DNA of 64,000 nt, taken from assembly GCF_003545875.1 (NCBI RefSeq), contig NZ_QHCS01000001.1, positions 186,001-250,000 on the forward strand. Reading direction: 5' to 3'. Position numbers and translations under genes: made by a program. Origin of the DNA: Leptospira stimsonii (GTDB lineage: Bacteria > Spirochaetota > Leptospiria > Leptospirales > Leptospiraceae). The notes below the pieces were generated by a model. That model was not told where the DNA came from and searched no databases. It saw nothing but the letters and a program-made list of their open reading frames with translations. The stretch's first letter is position 1; each line of letters opens with the position of its first letter. This document shows positions 1 through 7,731 of the stretch, one piece after another.

Positions 1-527
1 TCGTCGTACTCCAGGCTCGCGGATTCGTTTACGAGTGAGGTAAGAATCAACTTGAGACTTTCTCTTTCTTCAGAACTTGAATCTTTCCAAACTTTTGACT
101 GCGACGTAAGAATCGGCCAGGAAAGCGGTTCCGTTTTTGGATATAGACAAAGAATCTTTTCCATGGCCTCGTCGAATTTTGAATTGATTGAACGTATTTT
201 TTTCTCTTTATATTCGGATATGGTGAGTTGACCACATTGAAGAAGCTCGAGCACCGTTTTCGGAACCAATTGATTCCCTTCAACTTTTTGATCTTCAGGA
301 ACTGCAATCAATCCCCGATCCGCTTTTTCGGAAAGGGTAAACGGTTTCAATTCTCCTGATTCAAATTTAAAACCTTCGGGAGGAAACGAAGATCCTTGAT
401 AGATCTTTTTCTTTTCCATTCCGTTCTCATCGCGATTGAACAATTCGACTTCTAATTGGACCGCATGTAGGCTGGAAGCTGGAAACTCTTTCAACGAATC
501 GGAAGAATAAACGAATATCTTTTCCAT
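1..527 (-). CDS. Putative phage tail-associated protein, 3' end outside window
   Basis: The frame is open from an ATG at 527 to the left edge, giving at least 175 residues with no stop. A strong ribosome site (AAGGAG) lies 5 bases before the ATG. The N-terminal half is a charged, proline-containing region. The C-terminal half has a helical segment ending in a SWPILTSQSKVW motif, a pattern seen in phage tail-assembly or DUF4376-like proteins that sit beside tail fibres. That assignment is inference from motif shape and from the neighbouring phage genes on the same strand. The remaining C-terminus lies to the left of the window, so length and completeness cannot be judged. Confidence 0.6.
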   Translation of the reverse strand, partial: MEKIFVYSSDSLKEFPASSLHAVQLEVELFNRDENGMEKKKIYQGSSFPPEGFKFESGELKPFTLSEKADRGLIAVPEDQKVEGNQLVPKTVLELLQCGQLTISEYKEKKIRSINSKFDEAMEKILCLYPKTEPLSWPILTSQSKVWKDSSSEERESLKLILTSLVNESASLEYD

Positions 528-582
528 GATTGCTCCTTTTTCGGAGCGTTTGAGTAGTAACGGCGGGATTCGCTCTGTATAT

Positions 583-1188
583 TTAATAAATTGAATATTC
601 TCTTAATTTAACGGCTCTTCTTGAATGAAGTTGATTCGCGAGAGTTCCGCCCATAACGAATGGTTCGAAAGATCCATGGTCTTCCCAAAGTTCACAAACG
701 TTACCTCCTATATTTACGTTCTCCATAGATGCAACAAACGCGTTTCGGTCAAAAGAAGATAGTTTGGGAAAGGAGAATCTATATCGAAAGAGCAGATATT
801 TTCTCGACATCATGGTTCCATCCAATGTATCTCCGATAACGAAACAATTTTTCGCATCATCACTCTCATACAATTTCAAATACTGAATGTCGTTCGCATC
901 TAATTGTGTTAAGTATTGAATCACTTGTTTTTTGGAGGAAACGGAAGCAATCGATAACTTAAAAGTCTTTGCGAGTAAAAGTCTATTTCTATAGGAATCA
1001 TCCGTCTCACCCGGAAGTTTAGCGATCTTATACCTCGTTCCCCAAAGAATCAGTCCGAAGCCGTCACTCGTTTCCAACCACATTTGCCGATAAAGCCAGC
1101 TAAGTCTTATGGCTCTTTCGTCCAAAATGGATGTTTTCGAATTCATGAGAAAACTTTTATATCCCTCAGAGCGAGCGATAAGAATCAA
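583..1188 (-). CDS. Putative phage baseplate/tail protein
   Basis: A protein of about 200 residues. Residues 40-75 (a WGTRYKIAKLPGETDDSYRNR segment) resemble the P-G-E-T-D-x-x-Y-R-x-R-L signature common near the N-terminus of phage baseplate and tail-spike base proteins. The C-terminal third is glycine-rich. The frame opens at a TTG (1188) shortly after an in-frame stop; the first ATG is at 1146. Neither has a convincing ribosome site, so the N-terminus is uncertain and a shortened gene is possible. It lies between the tail gene on its left and the lysis cassette on its right, all on the minus strand, which supports a late structural role. The exact function is not known. Confidence 0.55.
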   Translation of the reverse strand: MILIARSEGYKSFLMNSKTSILDERAIRLSWLYRQMWLETSDGFGLILWGTRYKIAKLPGETDDSYRNRLLLAKTFKLSIASVSSKKQVIQYLTQLDANDIQYLKLYESDDAKNCFVIGDTLDGTMMSRKYLLFRYRFSFPKLSSFDRNAFVASMENVNIGGNVCELWEDHGSFEPFVMGGTLANQLHSRRAVKLREYSIY

Positions 1189-1315
1189 TGCAACTCATTT
1201 TTTTCCGAGACAGTTTGTCGGGACAATTTATATCCACTAAAAATCTTTCTTGAATGGTTCTCCTAAATTGATATGGAGCCGACTTAAAAAATCAATCCCG
1301 CCGAAACGGAGTAGA

Positions 1316-1897
1316 TCAAATTTTCACAAATATCTTTTCCAAATAAAAGATACTTGGAACCCCAAGTTCGAACAATTCATCCAAGTCATATTGAATCAGA
1401 TGACCGTAAGGATCGATATAACGCGGTCCGACTCCGTAAGGATCCGATGCTTTTAAGAATTTCTTACCTTCGCTGGATACTACGATTCCAATACCACGAA
1501 TGATATGCCCTTTTTGTGTAAGAAAAGTACCTAGACCGCAAGGGTAATTACCGAATTCAAAGTAGCGGCAAAGTTCGTCTTTATCTCCCTCTTTTTTAAC
1601 GATCTTAAAAGGAATCTCGTTCGACTTCATTAGTATATTAAAATGTTCTGCATGATCCAAAGAATCATATACATTTTTATGATTCTTTATCACCCAATCC
1701 TCTAAGAGTGCATAGTAGTTATAGGTGGTTAAACGAATAAAATCCGGAATCCTATAAATCAAACCGATATACACAATAAAGTCCTGGAAAACATTTCCCA
1801 TACACTGTTGATAATCTTGAAGAAATAGTCGAGGCGTAGTAGGATCCTTTCTTTGCGGATTCCATGGCGCGATAGGATGCGATATGTGCGAAATCAT
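1316..1897 (-). CDS. C39-like cysteine peptidase, candidate phage endolysin
   Basis: About 193 residues. An N-terminal Q-D-Y-x-Q-C-x-G segment looks like the catalytic Cys region of C39-like (papain-fold) peptidases. A central H-I-I-R-G stretch and a later S-D-P-Y-G followed by a tyrosine-rich segment fit the usual His and Asp positions of that fold. Proteins of this type can cut peptide cross-links in peptidoglycan. I chose ATG 1897 because GAGGG stands 5 bases before it; the frame is open back to a TTG at 1918. It is the last gene of a run of small membrane-protein genes, which suits a lysis enzyme. There is no signal peptide, so a holin would be needed for export. Function is inferred from fold and context. 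Confidence 0.55.
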   Translation of the reverse strand: MISHISHPIAPWNPQRKDPTTPRLFLQDYQQCMGNVFQDFIVYIGLIYRIPDFIRLTTYNYYALLEDWVIKNHKNVYDSLDHAEHFNILMKSNEIPFKIVKKEGDKDELCRYFEFGNYPCGLGTFLTQKGHIIRGIGIVVSSEGKKFLKASDPYGVGPRYIDPYGHLIQYDLDELFELGVPSIFYLEKIFVKI

Positions 1898-1911
1898 TTT
1901 TCCCTCTTCGT

Positions 1912-2304
1912 TTAACAAACTGGTTGGTGCAAATCACAACGACTTCTGATTGAGAAAATCCCTGGAATAAGACTGGATTCTAAAATCCTGATACGGTTTT
2001 CAGCGCAATCTCGTTCCCATTCTGTCCACTTCCGAACGCACTCTTCCCTCAAAAGACAACGAGAGAGATCTTTTGCGTGCACTCGATATGCATTGTATCT
2101 TCCCGAAGTGACATACCATGTTCCGTTGATTTCGATCTCGGGCGGTTTTCCTGCCTCGATCGGTTTCGTCAGCGAAAAATTGTTAGAACGGAAACTGCCT
2201 TTACAATCCTCATCTCTTCGCTCACGGACACGATTTCCCTGATTCTGGCACGCAATCAAAATCATAAGCAGAACCGGGAGACAATTGTATTTCCTCAATT
2301 TCAT
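1912..2304 (-). CDS. Small phage-encoded lipoprotein, possible outer-membrane spanin subunit
   Basis: 130 residues beginning with a basic, hydrophobic signal ending in a lipobox, LMILIAC, so a lipid-modified Cys near residue 19 is expected. The mature part is charged, has several further Cys, and no recognised domain. ATG 2304 has GAGGA 6 bases upstream. The first 83 bases overlap the end of the preceding membrane-protein gene in another frame. An inner-membrane protein gene overlapping a lipoprotein gene inside a lysis cassette is the layout of two-component spanins such as lambda Rz/Rz1. At 130 residues this protein is longer than most Rz1-type subunits, so the role is only a hypothesis. 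Confidence 0.6.
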   Translation of the reverse strand: MKLRKYNCLPVLLMILIACQNQGNRVRERRDEDCKGSFRSNNFSLTKPIEAGKPPEIEINGTWYVTSGRYNAYRVHAKDLSRCLLREECVRKWTEWERDCAENRIRILESSLIPGIFSIRSRCDLHQPVC

Positions 2305-2446
2305 AATAATCCTCGCTGTGTATTAAATGTGAAACGACCGCTTCCCCTCTCTGGAAAATAAGAAAAATGATCGTTCCAAATATTATAATTGCGTAAACTT
2401 TCGTTCTGAGCGAAAGCAGGCTCCACCAAAGTAGAAACGAATTCAT
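2222..2446 (-). CDS. Small single-span membrane protein of the lysis cassette
   Basis: 74 residues with a hydrophobic helix at about residues 17-33 (VYAIIIFGTIIFLIF) and a mostly acidic C-terminal tail of about 40 residues. ATG 2446 has GGGGAG 9 bases upstream and overlaps the stop of the preceding gene by 4 bases, so translation is probably coupled. The 3' end overlaps the downstream lipoprotein gene by 83 bases. By position and topology it could be the inner-membrane partner of a spanin pair, but its tail is short and shows no clear coiled coil, which such partners usually have. No family was recognised. Confidence 0.55.
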   Translation of the reverse strand: MNSFLLWWSLLSLRTKVYAIIIFGTIIFLIFQRGEAVVSHLIHSEDYYEIEEIQLSPGSAYDFDCVPESGKSCP

Positions 2447-2772
2447 AACTTTTTACTCCCCACGTCGAAATTCTCACCAGAACCTTGAATATTCGTCTCA
2501 TTCAATCTATCGAATGCGTTCTCGAATATTTTATTTTTGGAATGGATGCCTTCATTCACTCGTTTACCCAAATACAAACTGCCGACCGCACTGTAAAAAA
2601 GAATAAGCCATTGTATAAGATCCATATGCAAAGGTCTTAAAGAATCGGGAAAACAAATGGATAGAACGCAAAGCGCCGTTAGATAAAAAATTACCAAAAA
2701 GAATACGATCCATGTTCTTAAGGTTGTATCGGATCTCCTTCCGCTCCGATCATCCTGCCAAAGAAAATTCAC
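2443..2772 (-). CDS. Holin-like two-span membrane protein
   Basis: 109 residues with two hydrophobic segments, about 20-42 and 53-70, separated by a short loop, and a charged C-terminal tail. Small size, two membrane spans and a place in front of a peptidoglycan hydrolase gene are typical of phage holins, which form the membrane lesion that times lysis. The start is GTG at 2772, preceded closely by GAGGAG, and it overlaps the previous stop by 4 bases. The family could not be named, and the function is inferred from topology and order. Confidence 0.55.
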   Translation of the reverse strand: MNFLWQDDRSGRRSDTTLRTWIVFFLVIFYLTALCVLSICFPDSLRPLHMDLIQWLILFYSAVGSLYLGKRVNEGIHSKNKIFENAFDRLNETNIQGSGENFDVGSKKL

Positions 2773-3002
2773 TCGCTCCTCTTTACCTTCGTTGAGGTGA
2801 GCTTAATTAAGTCTTTTACGTCGGCTTTTATTTCAGCCAAATCCTTCGATATGGAGGTCATCTCGGTCTCTATTTTTACGATTCGAATTTCGTGATCTTT
2901 ATACATGGTGTTGTATTGGAACACCGCTGAGATTAGAAAACAAAGAATCACAAGGAAATCCTTGATCCCTAACTTAATCTGACTTAATTTTGAATTCTCC
3001 AT
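2769..3002 (-). CDS. XhlA-like membrane protein with coiled coil
   Basis: 77 residues: one membrane helix at about residues 13-31, then a heptad-patterned charged helix (about 37-70, with repeated I-x-K-I/L and D-I/L-x-x-I spacing) that should form a coiled coil. This resembles XhlA/haemolysin-type accessory lysis proteins, although those often carry the helix at the C-terminus. It could instead act as an inner-membrane spanin subunit. ATG 3002 has GAGAGG just upstream. It is the first gene of the lysis run and follows a terminator-like hairpin, so it probably has its own promoter or depends on readthrough. Confidence 0.55.
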   Translation of the reverse strand: MENSKLSQIKLGIKDFLVILCFLISAVFQYNTMYKDHEIRIVKIETEMTSISKDLAEIKADVKDLIKLTSTKVKRSE

Positions 3003-3013
3003 TCTACCTCTCG

Positions 3014-3039
3014 AAAAAAATGACCCGCGCGGCGGCGGG
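3014..3039 (-). terminator. Candidate rho-independent terminator before the lysis cassette
   Basis: On the minus strand a GC-rich hairpin (CCCGC pairing with GCGGG, 3024-3039) is followed after three bases by seven T (3014-3020). It lies between the HTH gene (3203-3505) and the lysis genes, so it could stop transcription from the first before the second. A phage antiterminator might be needed to pass it; that is inference. Confidence 0.45.
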
Positions 3040-3202
3040 CTAAGATACTACTCAATCGCATTCGATTGTGAGATGAGGATAGCACGGAGTGATCTGGAGT
3101 CCAAGGAGCGAACTGATTCTTTTACGTTCGTTCTGCCGCTAATTTCTCTTGAAGGATTTTACGGAAAGGTAAAATCATATCCGAGCTAAAATCGTTGTCG
3201 GT

Positions 3203-3505
3203 TTAAATAATTTTCTTTTTTGTCTTCCGAGAAAGGGCGATCTTATCAAGATCGGAAACGAAAAACCTTCTGACTCTCGGACTCCACTCAATGAACGGTA
3301 TTTCGTATTCGATCACGTATTGAGTGAACGTTCTTACTGAAAGACTAAGATACTTTGCCGCATCTTTTGTTTTTAGCACTTGATTCTTATCGTTCGGAAT
3401 CGAAGATTTTTGTTCTTCAGCAAACGCATCTTTTTCCGTAGAAAGAGAAGGCGTTACGACTTTTAATAATGAACCTTTTCTTGTGTGACCTTTGATCTCA
3501 GACAT
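3203..3505 (-). CDS. Helix-turn-helix DNA-binding protein (excisionase/MerR-like)
   Basis: 100 residues. The first 40 are polar and probably disordered. Residues 42-95 form a winged helix-turn-helix of the excisionase/HTH_17 kind: L-K-T-K-D-A-A-K-Y-L-S-L-S, then a recognition helix with RTF, then a W-S-P-R-V-R-R-F-F wing and a final V-S-D-L-D helix. Such proteins act in prophage excision or as small regulators. It lies upstream of the lysis cassette and separated from it by a hairpin. No integrase is adjacent, so an excision role cannot be assumed and late-gene control is equally possible. No clear ribosome site precedes ATG 3505. Confidence 0.65.
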   Translation of the reverse strand: MSEIKGHTRKGSLLKVVTPSLSTEKDAFAEEQKSSIPNDKNQVLKTKDAAKYLSLSVRTFTQYVIEYEIPFIEWSPRVRRFFVSDLDKIALSRKTKKKII

Positions 3506-4037
3506 AGAAAGCAGGTTTGAATGATTGCCTCTTATCTTGTCAAGTCATTTAGCGCACGTTCCCCTGGTCCCAAATTGAAAATCAAAAAAGAAAGACGAAA
3601 TATTCTTTTTGAATATTCTAATTATTGAATTTATTAACAAAGATAACGCGTTGAACTCCGTTTTTTGAGTCTATTCGAGGAGAAGCCTTTTGAATGAAAT
3701 TTAGAACACTCGAAACGAAAAGTATACATACCGATTGAATCGAATTTCGTTCGTTTAAGAATGAAGGATGGTCGCATCCAGCTTTAGCTTTGTTTTCTAA
3801 AGCGAAGAAGTCGAGGAAAGAAATGTGAATTTCAAAATGAGCAGATTCTTACCAAGTTATGAGACATATTGAAATTATTGTCATTTTCATTCCTGGATTA
3901 AAACTTTCCAAGGAATTGCCAAAAGCTGTTTCAAAGTGAACAAAAAACAGCCACACTTTCGGATTTAAGATGGATTTTGTCAGGGGTTAAAAATATACTA
4001 AACATATATATAGCGATATTGTTGGAGTAAGAATTTG
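3506..4037. other. AT-rich stretch without a recognised gene
   Basis: About 530 bases between the HTH gene and a small plus-strand ORF. I see no ORF with a plausible start and ribosome site, no RNA gene, and no strong terminator. It probably contains the promoter of the minus-strand HTH gene and, near 3976-4025, an AT-rich promoter region for the small ORF at 4038, but no clear -35/-10 pair could be fixed. Confidence 0.4.
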
Positions 4038-4199
4038 GTGACTACGGAAGATTTGCGGAATCATCTTTTTTGGGAAGTGGAAGAGACTCTTAAAAAGTTC
4101 GAATACGACTTTCAAGTATCTCCTGAACCGATTCAAGTACTGAGACATACGTACGCACTTGAAATCGTTAATCGGATCTTCGCGAGGCTTGATAAATGA
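4038..4199 (+). CDS. Small hypothetical protein, 53 residues
   Basis: A short frame starting at GTG 4038 (or TTG 4035) with GGAG at 4024-4027 as ribosome site and ending 3 bases before the repressor stop on the other strand. The product is acidic and helical, with VTTEDLRNHLFWEVEETLKK at its start. No domain was recognised. It is convergent with the repressor gene, and a cargo or regulatory role is possible but unsupported. Confidence 0.5.
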   Translation: MTTEDLRNHLFWEVEETLKKFEYDFQVSPEPIQVLRHTYALEIVNRIFARLDK

Positions 4200-4202
4200 T
4201 TC

Positions 4203-4601
4203 TTATTTTTTCCGTCTAAATTTTTCGATTACAATATTCAGTGCATCTAATTCCGAATCCGGAACGTCCAAAAGATTCTCTAATAATTCTTCCATCTGCG
4301 GCCTAGCCCGTATCTTTCTTAAAATCGCACGGTAGCGATCCGTTTCTTGATCGGTTTTTAATCCGACTTCAGATAAGAACATATCTCCCTCGCCGGCGAT
4401 CAGCCAAAGAGGATTCACATTGTGCTCTGTTCTAAGCCTCAACAAAGAATCCTGCGAAAAACTCTTAGCTCTTTCGTTGATAAGATCACTGATAAAAGCA
4501 GGTTTCAACTCAATCGATCTAGCGAACTCCGCCTGAGATAGCCCAAGAGTTTCAATTAGCCTTTTCAATCGTTCGGGAAATTTTTTATTCGCTTTATACA
4601 T
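4203..4601 (-). CDS. XRE-family phage repressor
   Basis: 132 residues. Residues 9-65 form a Cro/CI-type helix-turn-helix (L-G-L-S-Q-A-E-F-A-R-S-I then P-A-F-I-S-D-L-I-N as recognition helix), followed by N-P-L-W-L-I-A-G-E-G, a signature typical of phage repressors with a short C-terminal oligomerisation tail. It lacks a LexA-like S24 self-cleavage domain, so RecA-driven self-cleavage is unlikely and an antirepressor or another signal would be needed for induction. The gene faces away from the early operon, and one of two palindromic sites (4596-4612) covers its own start codon, which suggests autoregulation. Confidence 0.8.
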   Translation of the reverse strand: MYKANKKFPERLKRLIETLGLSQAEFARSIELKPAFISDLINERAKSFSQDSLLRLRTEHNVNPLWLIAGEGDMFLSEVGLKTDQETDRYRAILRKIRARPQMEELLENLLDVPDSELDALNIVIEKFRRKK

Positions 4602-4612
4602 TTTAACCGTAT
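4596..4612. promoter_or_regulatory. Candidate repressor operator O1
   Basis: A 17-bp imperfect palindrome with ATAC and GTAT arms, overlapping the ATG of the repressor gene. It shares ATACATT at the left and GTAT at the right with O2, 33 bp away centre to centre, about three helical turns. Its position would let the repressor shut its own translation start region or block its promoter. Assignment is by symmetry and position, not by comparison with a known motif. Confidence 0.55.
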
Positions 4613-4619
4613 TTTATTG

Positions 4620-4648
4620 TTGACCAAAATACATTATTAACGTATGGT
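4620..4648 (+). promoter_or_regulatory. Candidate early promoter of the prophage
   Basis: TTGACC (4620-4625) and TATGGT (4643-4648) are separated by 17 bases, close to the sigma-70 consensus. Transcription would begin near 4655. An ATG at 4644 lies inside the -10 box, so the frame beginning there cannot be translated from this promoter. Confidence 0.5.
4629..4645. promoter_or_regulatory. Candidate repressor operator O2
   Basis: A near-perfect 17-bp palindrome: ATAC, TTA, centre T, TAA, GTAT match on both halves, with one mismatched pair. It lies in the spacer and at the -10 edge of a candidate early promoter (4620-4648). A repressor bound here would block that promoter, the usual design of lysogeny switches. 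Confidence 0.65.
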
Positions 4649-4656
4649 CATTTCAA

Positions 4657-4718
4657 GCGGGACAAAACCCGCCCCGATTCATTTCGATTCCGGAGCCGAG
4701 TTCGGTCGATCGCCGACC
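4657..4718 (+). other. Structured leader of the early transcript
   Basis: Two short hairpins follow the predicted start point: GCGGG/CCCGC with a 6-base loop (4657-4672) and GGTCG/CGACC with a 5-base loop (4704-4718). Neither is followed by a T run, so they are not simple terminators. They may stabilise the 5' end or influence translation of the first gene; this is inference. Confidence 0.35.
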
Positions 4719-4766
4719 CAAGCATCGCATGCGGAAGCGAAATCGCAATCACAAAAAGGGGCTGTA

Positions 4767-4976
4767 ATGATCATCACGAGTGGGAACGCGCGGAAGAATT
4801 TTATCTGCATCGCTCTTAAAAGGAAGAACTTCACTAAACTCGATAGAAAGGCTGGGGAGAACTTTGGCGGCCTTTTCAGGAGTTTAATCGGAGAATATCC
4901 TTACAGGGAAATTCAGATCCTATTCAATATATGGAATATTCCATTTTTGATGTTCTTTGCCTTGTTTCAGGATTAA
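4767..4976 (+). CDS. Uncertain small hypothetical protein of the early operon
   Basis: The frame is open from 4644, but 4644 lies inside the predicted promoter, so ATG 4767 (with AGGGG about 7 bases upstream) is the better start, giving 69 residues. The N-terminal half is basic and the C-terminus is hydrophobic, ending in FLMFFALFQD. No domain was recognised. A second frame in the same stretch also gives protein-like text around 4770-4820, so the coding assignment is weak. It could be a decayed Cro-type gene, but no helix-turn-helix is visible. Confidence 0.3.
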   Translation: MIITSGNARKNFICIALKRKNFTKLDRKAGENFGGLFRSLIGEYPYREIQILFNIWNIPFLMFFALFQD

Positions 4977-4999
4977 ACGAAAAACCGGGAGGTTGTAGA

Positions 5000-5302
5000 A
5001 TGGCCGAGATTGAGACGATCTGCATCGATCACAAAGAAAAATTTTCCAAAGACAACTTGGATCCGATCGTCCTCACAGACATAGAGGACAAAATGGTGGG
5101 CCAAATTGCCGAATATGTTAAGAATCAATTTCCTACGTTTGATTGGAGATGGGACGATCACACAGAAATGACAGATAAATCTGTAACATCCTTGTTCCTC
5201 GTTAAAAACGATATAGTTCATATCTGTAAAAAAGAACCAATCAAAATCAGAGAGTTTATTAGTATTCTTGAATATATTATAGAGGAGGAATACGGAGAAT
5301 GA
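5000..5302 (+). CDS. Hypothetical prophage protein, 100 residues
   Basis: ATG 5000 has a strong ribosome site, GGGAGG, 7 bases upstream; the frame is open further back, but nothing supports an earlier start. The product is acidic, with an FDWRWDDHTEMTDKSVTSLF segment and an acidic, isoleucine-rich C-terminal helix. No family was recognised. Its end overlaps the next gene by four bases (ATGA), so the two are likely translated together as part of the early operon. Confidence 0.65.
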   Translation: MAEIETICIDHKEKFSKDNLDPIVLTDIEDKMVGQIAEYVKNQFPTFDWRWDDHTEMTDKSVTSLFLVKNDIVHICKKEPIKIREFISILEYIIEEEYGE

Positions 5303-5523
5303 TTCAGATTAGAGAAAGAATTACATTATTGAGAAGGGGGATTCTCCTTTCTAAACTTTATAAGAAGGACGGAGGCAGAAGAAACCATTTTGAAATCATT
5401 GAAAGCCTCTTGAGTCGTTCAGCAGTAATGGACGCATTCTTACAAGACCGCGAGTTAAAAGGAGACTTTAACGAATGGATAAACGAACAGAAAATCACGG
5501 AGAATTTAGAATATGAAAAATGA
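5299..5523 (+). CDS. Hypothetical prophage protein, 74 residues
   Basis: Starts at ATG 5299 with GGAG just upstream and overlaps the previous gene by four bases; the next gene starts inside its last codons. The product is charged and helical, with a basic N-terminus (RERITLLRRG) and an F-N-E-W-I-N-E motif near the end. No domain was recognised. Overlapping starts suggest translational coupling. Confidence 0.6.
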   Translation: MIQIRERITLLRRGILLSKLYKKDGGRRNHFEIIESLLSRSAVMDAFLQDRELKGDFNEWINEQKITENLEYEK

Positions 5524-5692
5524 AATTTGCAATCAATGTAGAAAGAATGAATCTCTCAGTCAAACCGATCTTTGCAAAGATTGTCTCAGGGAAAAATTTA
5601 AGAAACTGATCCCTTCTATTGATCGTATTCGGCCTATTCATCCGAATTTTTCTCGATTTTCGTCCACCCAGGATCCGAAGGGGGTAGCATGA
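5513..5692 (+). CDS. Small zinc-ribbon protein, 59 residues
   Basis: A short frame with two Cys pairs, C-N-Q-C near residue 6 and C-K-D-C near residue 22, spaced as in a treble-clef or zinc-ribbon fold. The C-terminal half is basic and proline-containing. It overlaps the previous gene by 11 bases and the next by four. Small zinc proteins are common in phage early regions, where they bind nucleic acid or host proteins; no specific function can be given. Confidence 0.6.
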   Translation: MKNEICNQCRKNESLSQTDLCKDCLREKFKKLIPSIDRIRPIHPNFSRFSSTQDPKGVA

Positions 5693-5916
5693 ATCTTACT
5701 AAGAAACAAAAAATTCAAAGGTCAATTCAGGTTGAGAGCGCTGTCTTCGAAGAAATATGGAAAGAAGTCCCTGACCACATGATTCGTAAACTGAAAGCGG
5801 AGGAACTTTCTGAATATGTAGTCCGCCACATTCTCCCGGTAATAGAGAAAAGGAGAATCATAATGACTCCTTACGTTCGGAAAAACACTTCTAAAAAGGA
5901 GATCGCGATTGCGTAA
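5689..5916 (+). CDS. Hypothetical prophage protein, 75 residues
   Basis: Starts with ATG 5689 overlapping the previous stop by four bases. The product is helical, with W-K-E-V-P-D-H-M and EELSEYVVRHILPVIEKRR segments and a basic C-terminus. No domain was recognised. It overlaps the next gene by eight bases. Its place in an unbroken chain of overlapping short genes supports it being real. Confidence 0.6.
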   Translation: MNLTKKQKIQRSIQVESAVFEEIWKEVPDHMIRKLKAEELSEYVVRHILPVIEKRRIIMTPYVRKNTSKKEIAIA

Positions 5917-6343
5917 CGATATCATGAGCTCCGTTAAACCGAAACGTATCCTCGTAAATGGAGAAGTCGTTCACTACAAAAGATTTTGGAGAAGAGGACG
6001 TTCTTTATCCCAACGTATGGAACAGGTTGTCATCGAATCAAAATTGAATCTCAGGGATATAGCGTTTAAATACTCATTCGATTCCTATCAGAATCAAAAT
6101 GAAACGATGGGACCGCTCTATCGAGAACACTTAGCAGACGTAATAAAAGGGCTTCGAAATACTCCCCGTTACGTAATCGCTATTGAGGATTCTTGGAAAC
6201 TTCCGATCGAAACGATTCGAAAAATTTATCAAGAAGATAAGGAAAGAGAAAAGCTAGGACAGTTATTGGATCCGGATTCTATCCGGGAATTTGCAATGTG
6301 GTATTCCGGAATTCTTAAGTTATCCATGGCTGATAAGTTCTAA
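5909..6343 (+). CDS. Putative DNA-binding prophage protein, TTG start
   Basis: 144 residues. TTG 5909 is chosen because AAGGAG stands 7 bases upstream; an ATG follows six codons in (5924). The N-terminal 30 residues are basic. Residues 37-115 have the layout of a helix-turn-helix: L-R-D-I-A-F-K-Y, then L-A-D-V-I-K-G-L-R-N-T-P-R, then K-L-P-I-E-T-I-R, recalling XRE-like domains. The gene could encode an early regulator. The assignment is moderate because the turn region is longer than usual. Confidence 0.55.
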   Translation: MRNDIMSSVKPKRILVNGEVVHYKRFWRRGRSLSQRMEQVVIESKLNLRDIAFKYSFDSYQNQNETMGPLYREHLADVIKGLRNTPRYVIAIEDSWKLPIETIRKIYQEDKEREKLGQLLDPDSIREFAMWYSGILKLSMADKF

Positions 6344-6988
6344 ACTGAAAATAATGCAGAGAACACTATGCAGGGAGGAGAAGGAGACTGATTTCAGAGG
6401 AAACATTATTCAAACTTACGAATATTCTAAATAATACTAAAATGATAAGTTATTTTCCGGATCATAGGATTTCGGGAAATTTCAAAGTATTTATAAGTTT
6501 GATTTGAAGATGATGTTCGAATACAAACTTTTTTTCCATTTGAATTTGCTATCTCATGTAAACGGAGAAAAAAGTTCCATTAAATAACAAGAAACGATTC
6601 GTTCTCAATAAATCGAGAAGAATAGTAGGAAAAACAAAGAAGTTCAAGTGGCGTAGCACTCAGGGAAAGGAAATAGAACGTTTCTATCGAGTGCTCAAAG
6701 TGGTTCTCCATAGATAGAGCATAAGAACAAAAGAAAGGTGTGCGGTATAAAATCGAGCCATTGGAAACGAAAAGCAATGATGGGGAGCAAGATTCGATGA
6801 AGATGAGCAGTAATAGCAAAATTAAGATGCCGTTGCGAAGCTTCAAATAGACCGTAGCAAGGTTCTGAAAAAGAAAAACAAACGCAAAGGAAAGAAATGT
6901 CTGATTTCAAATCTAAATCTAGAATTAAAAAAATATAATATTTTAAAAGAATCTAATTTAAATCCGAAAACAAAATAGGAGAAACCGG
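6344..6988. other. Gap in the early operon with no supported gene
   Basis: About 645 bases between two runs of prophage genes. Plus-strand frames show a lysine- and arginine-rich open stretch at about 6550-6715 that lacks any usual start codon, and several very short frames after it, which may be remains of a gene. Minus-strand ORFs here lack ribosome sites. The segment could be a deletion scar; no RNA gene or terminator was seen. Confidence 0.35.
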
Positions 6989-7126
6989 ATGAAAGGAAAG
7001 AAGAAGGAACCTGATAAACAAAAAAGCAAAGAGAAGAAAAAGATTACTTCCGGAAAAAATATTCCGGCAGTGAAAGTTCTGCCATCCTCGACCAACGGAG
7101 TGGCAGTCGAAATGACTTCGAAATAG
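6989..7126 (+). CDS. Small lysine-rich hypothetical protein, 45 residues
   Basis: ATG 6989 has AGGAG 6 bases upstream. The first 20 residues are almost all Lys, Gly and Glu; the rest is neutral (AVKVLPSSTNGVAVEM). It ends 8 bases before the Gam-like gene and probably shares its transcript. No domain was recognised. The strong ribosome site is the main support. Confidence 0.5.
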   Translation: MKGKKKEPDKQKSKEKKKITSGKNIPAVKVLPSSTNGVAVEMTSK

Positions 7127-7134
7127 GAGATCAT

Positions 7135-7730
<596 letters not shown>

Positions 7731-7731
<1 letters not shown>

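Noticed and set aside
4644..4766. ATG 4644 as start of the first early gene
   Set aside because: It lies inside the operator and the predicted -10 box and has no ribosome site.
6580..6846. Minus-strand frame resembling a lipoprotein signal
   Set aside because: TTG start without ribosome site, low-complexity text and overlap with other weak frames; chance is more likely.
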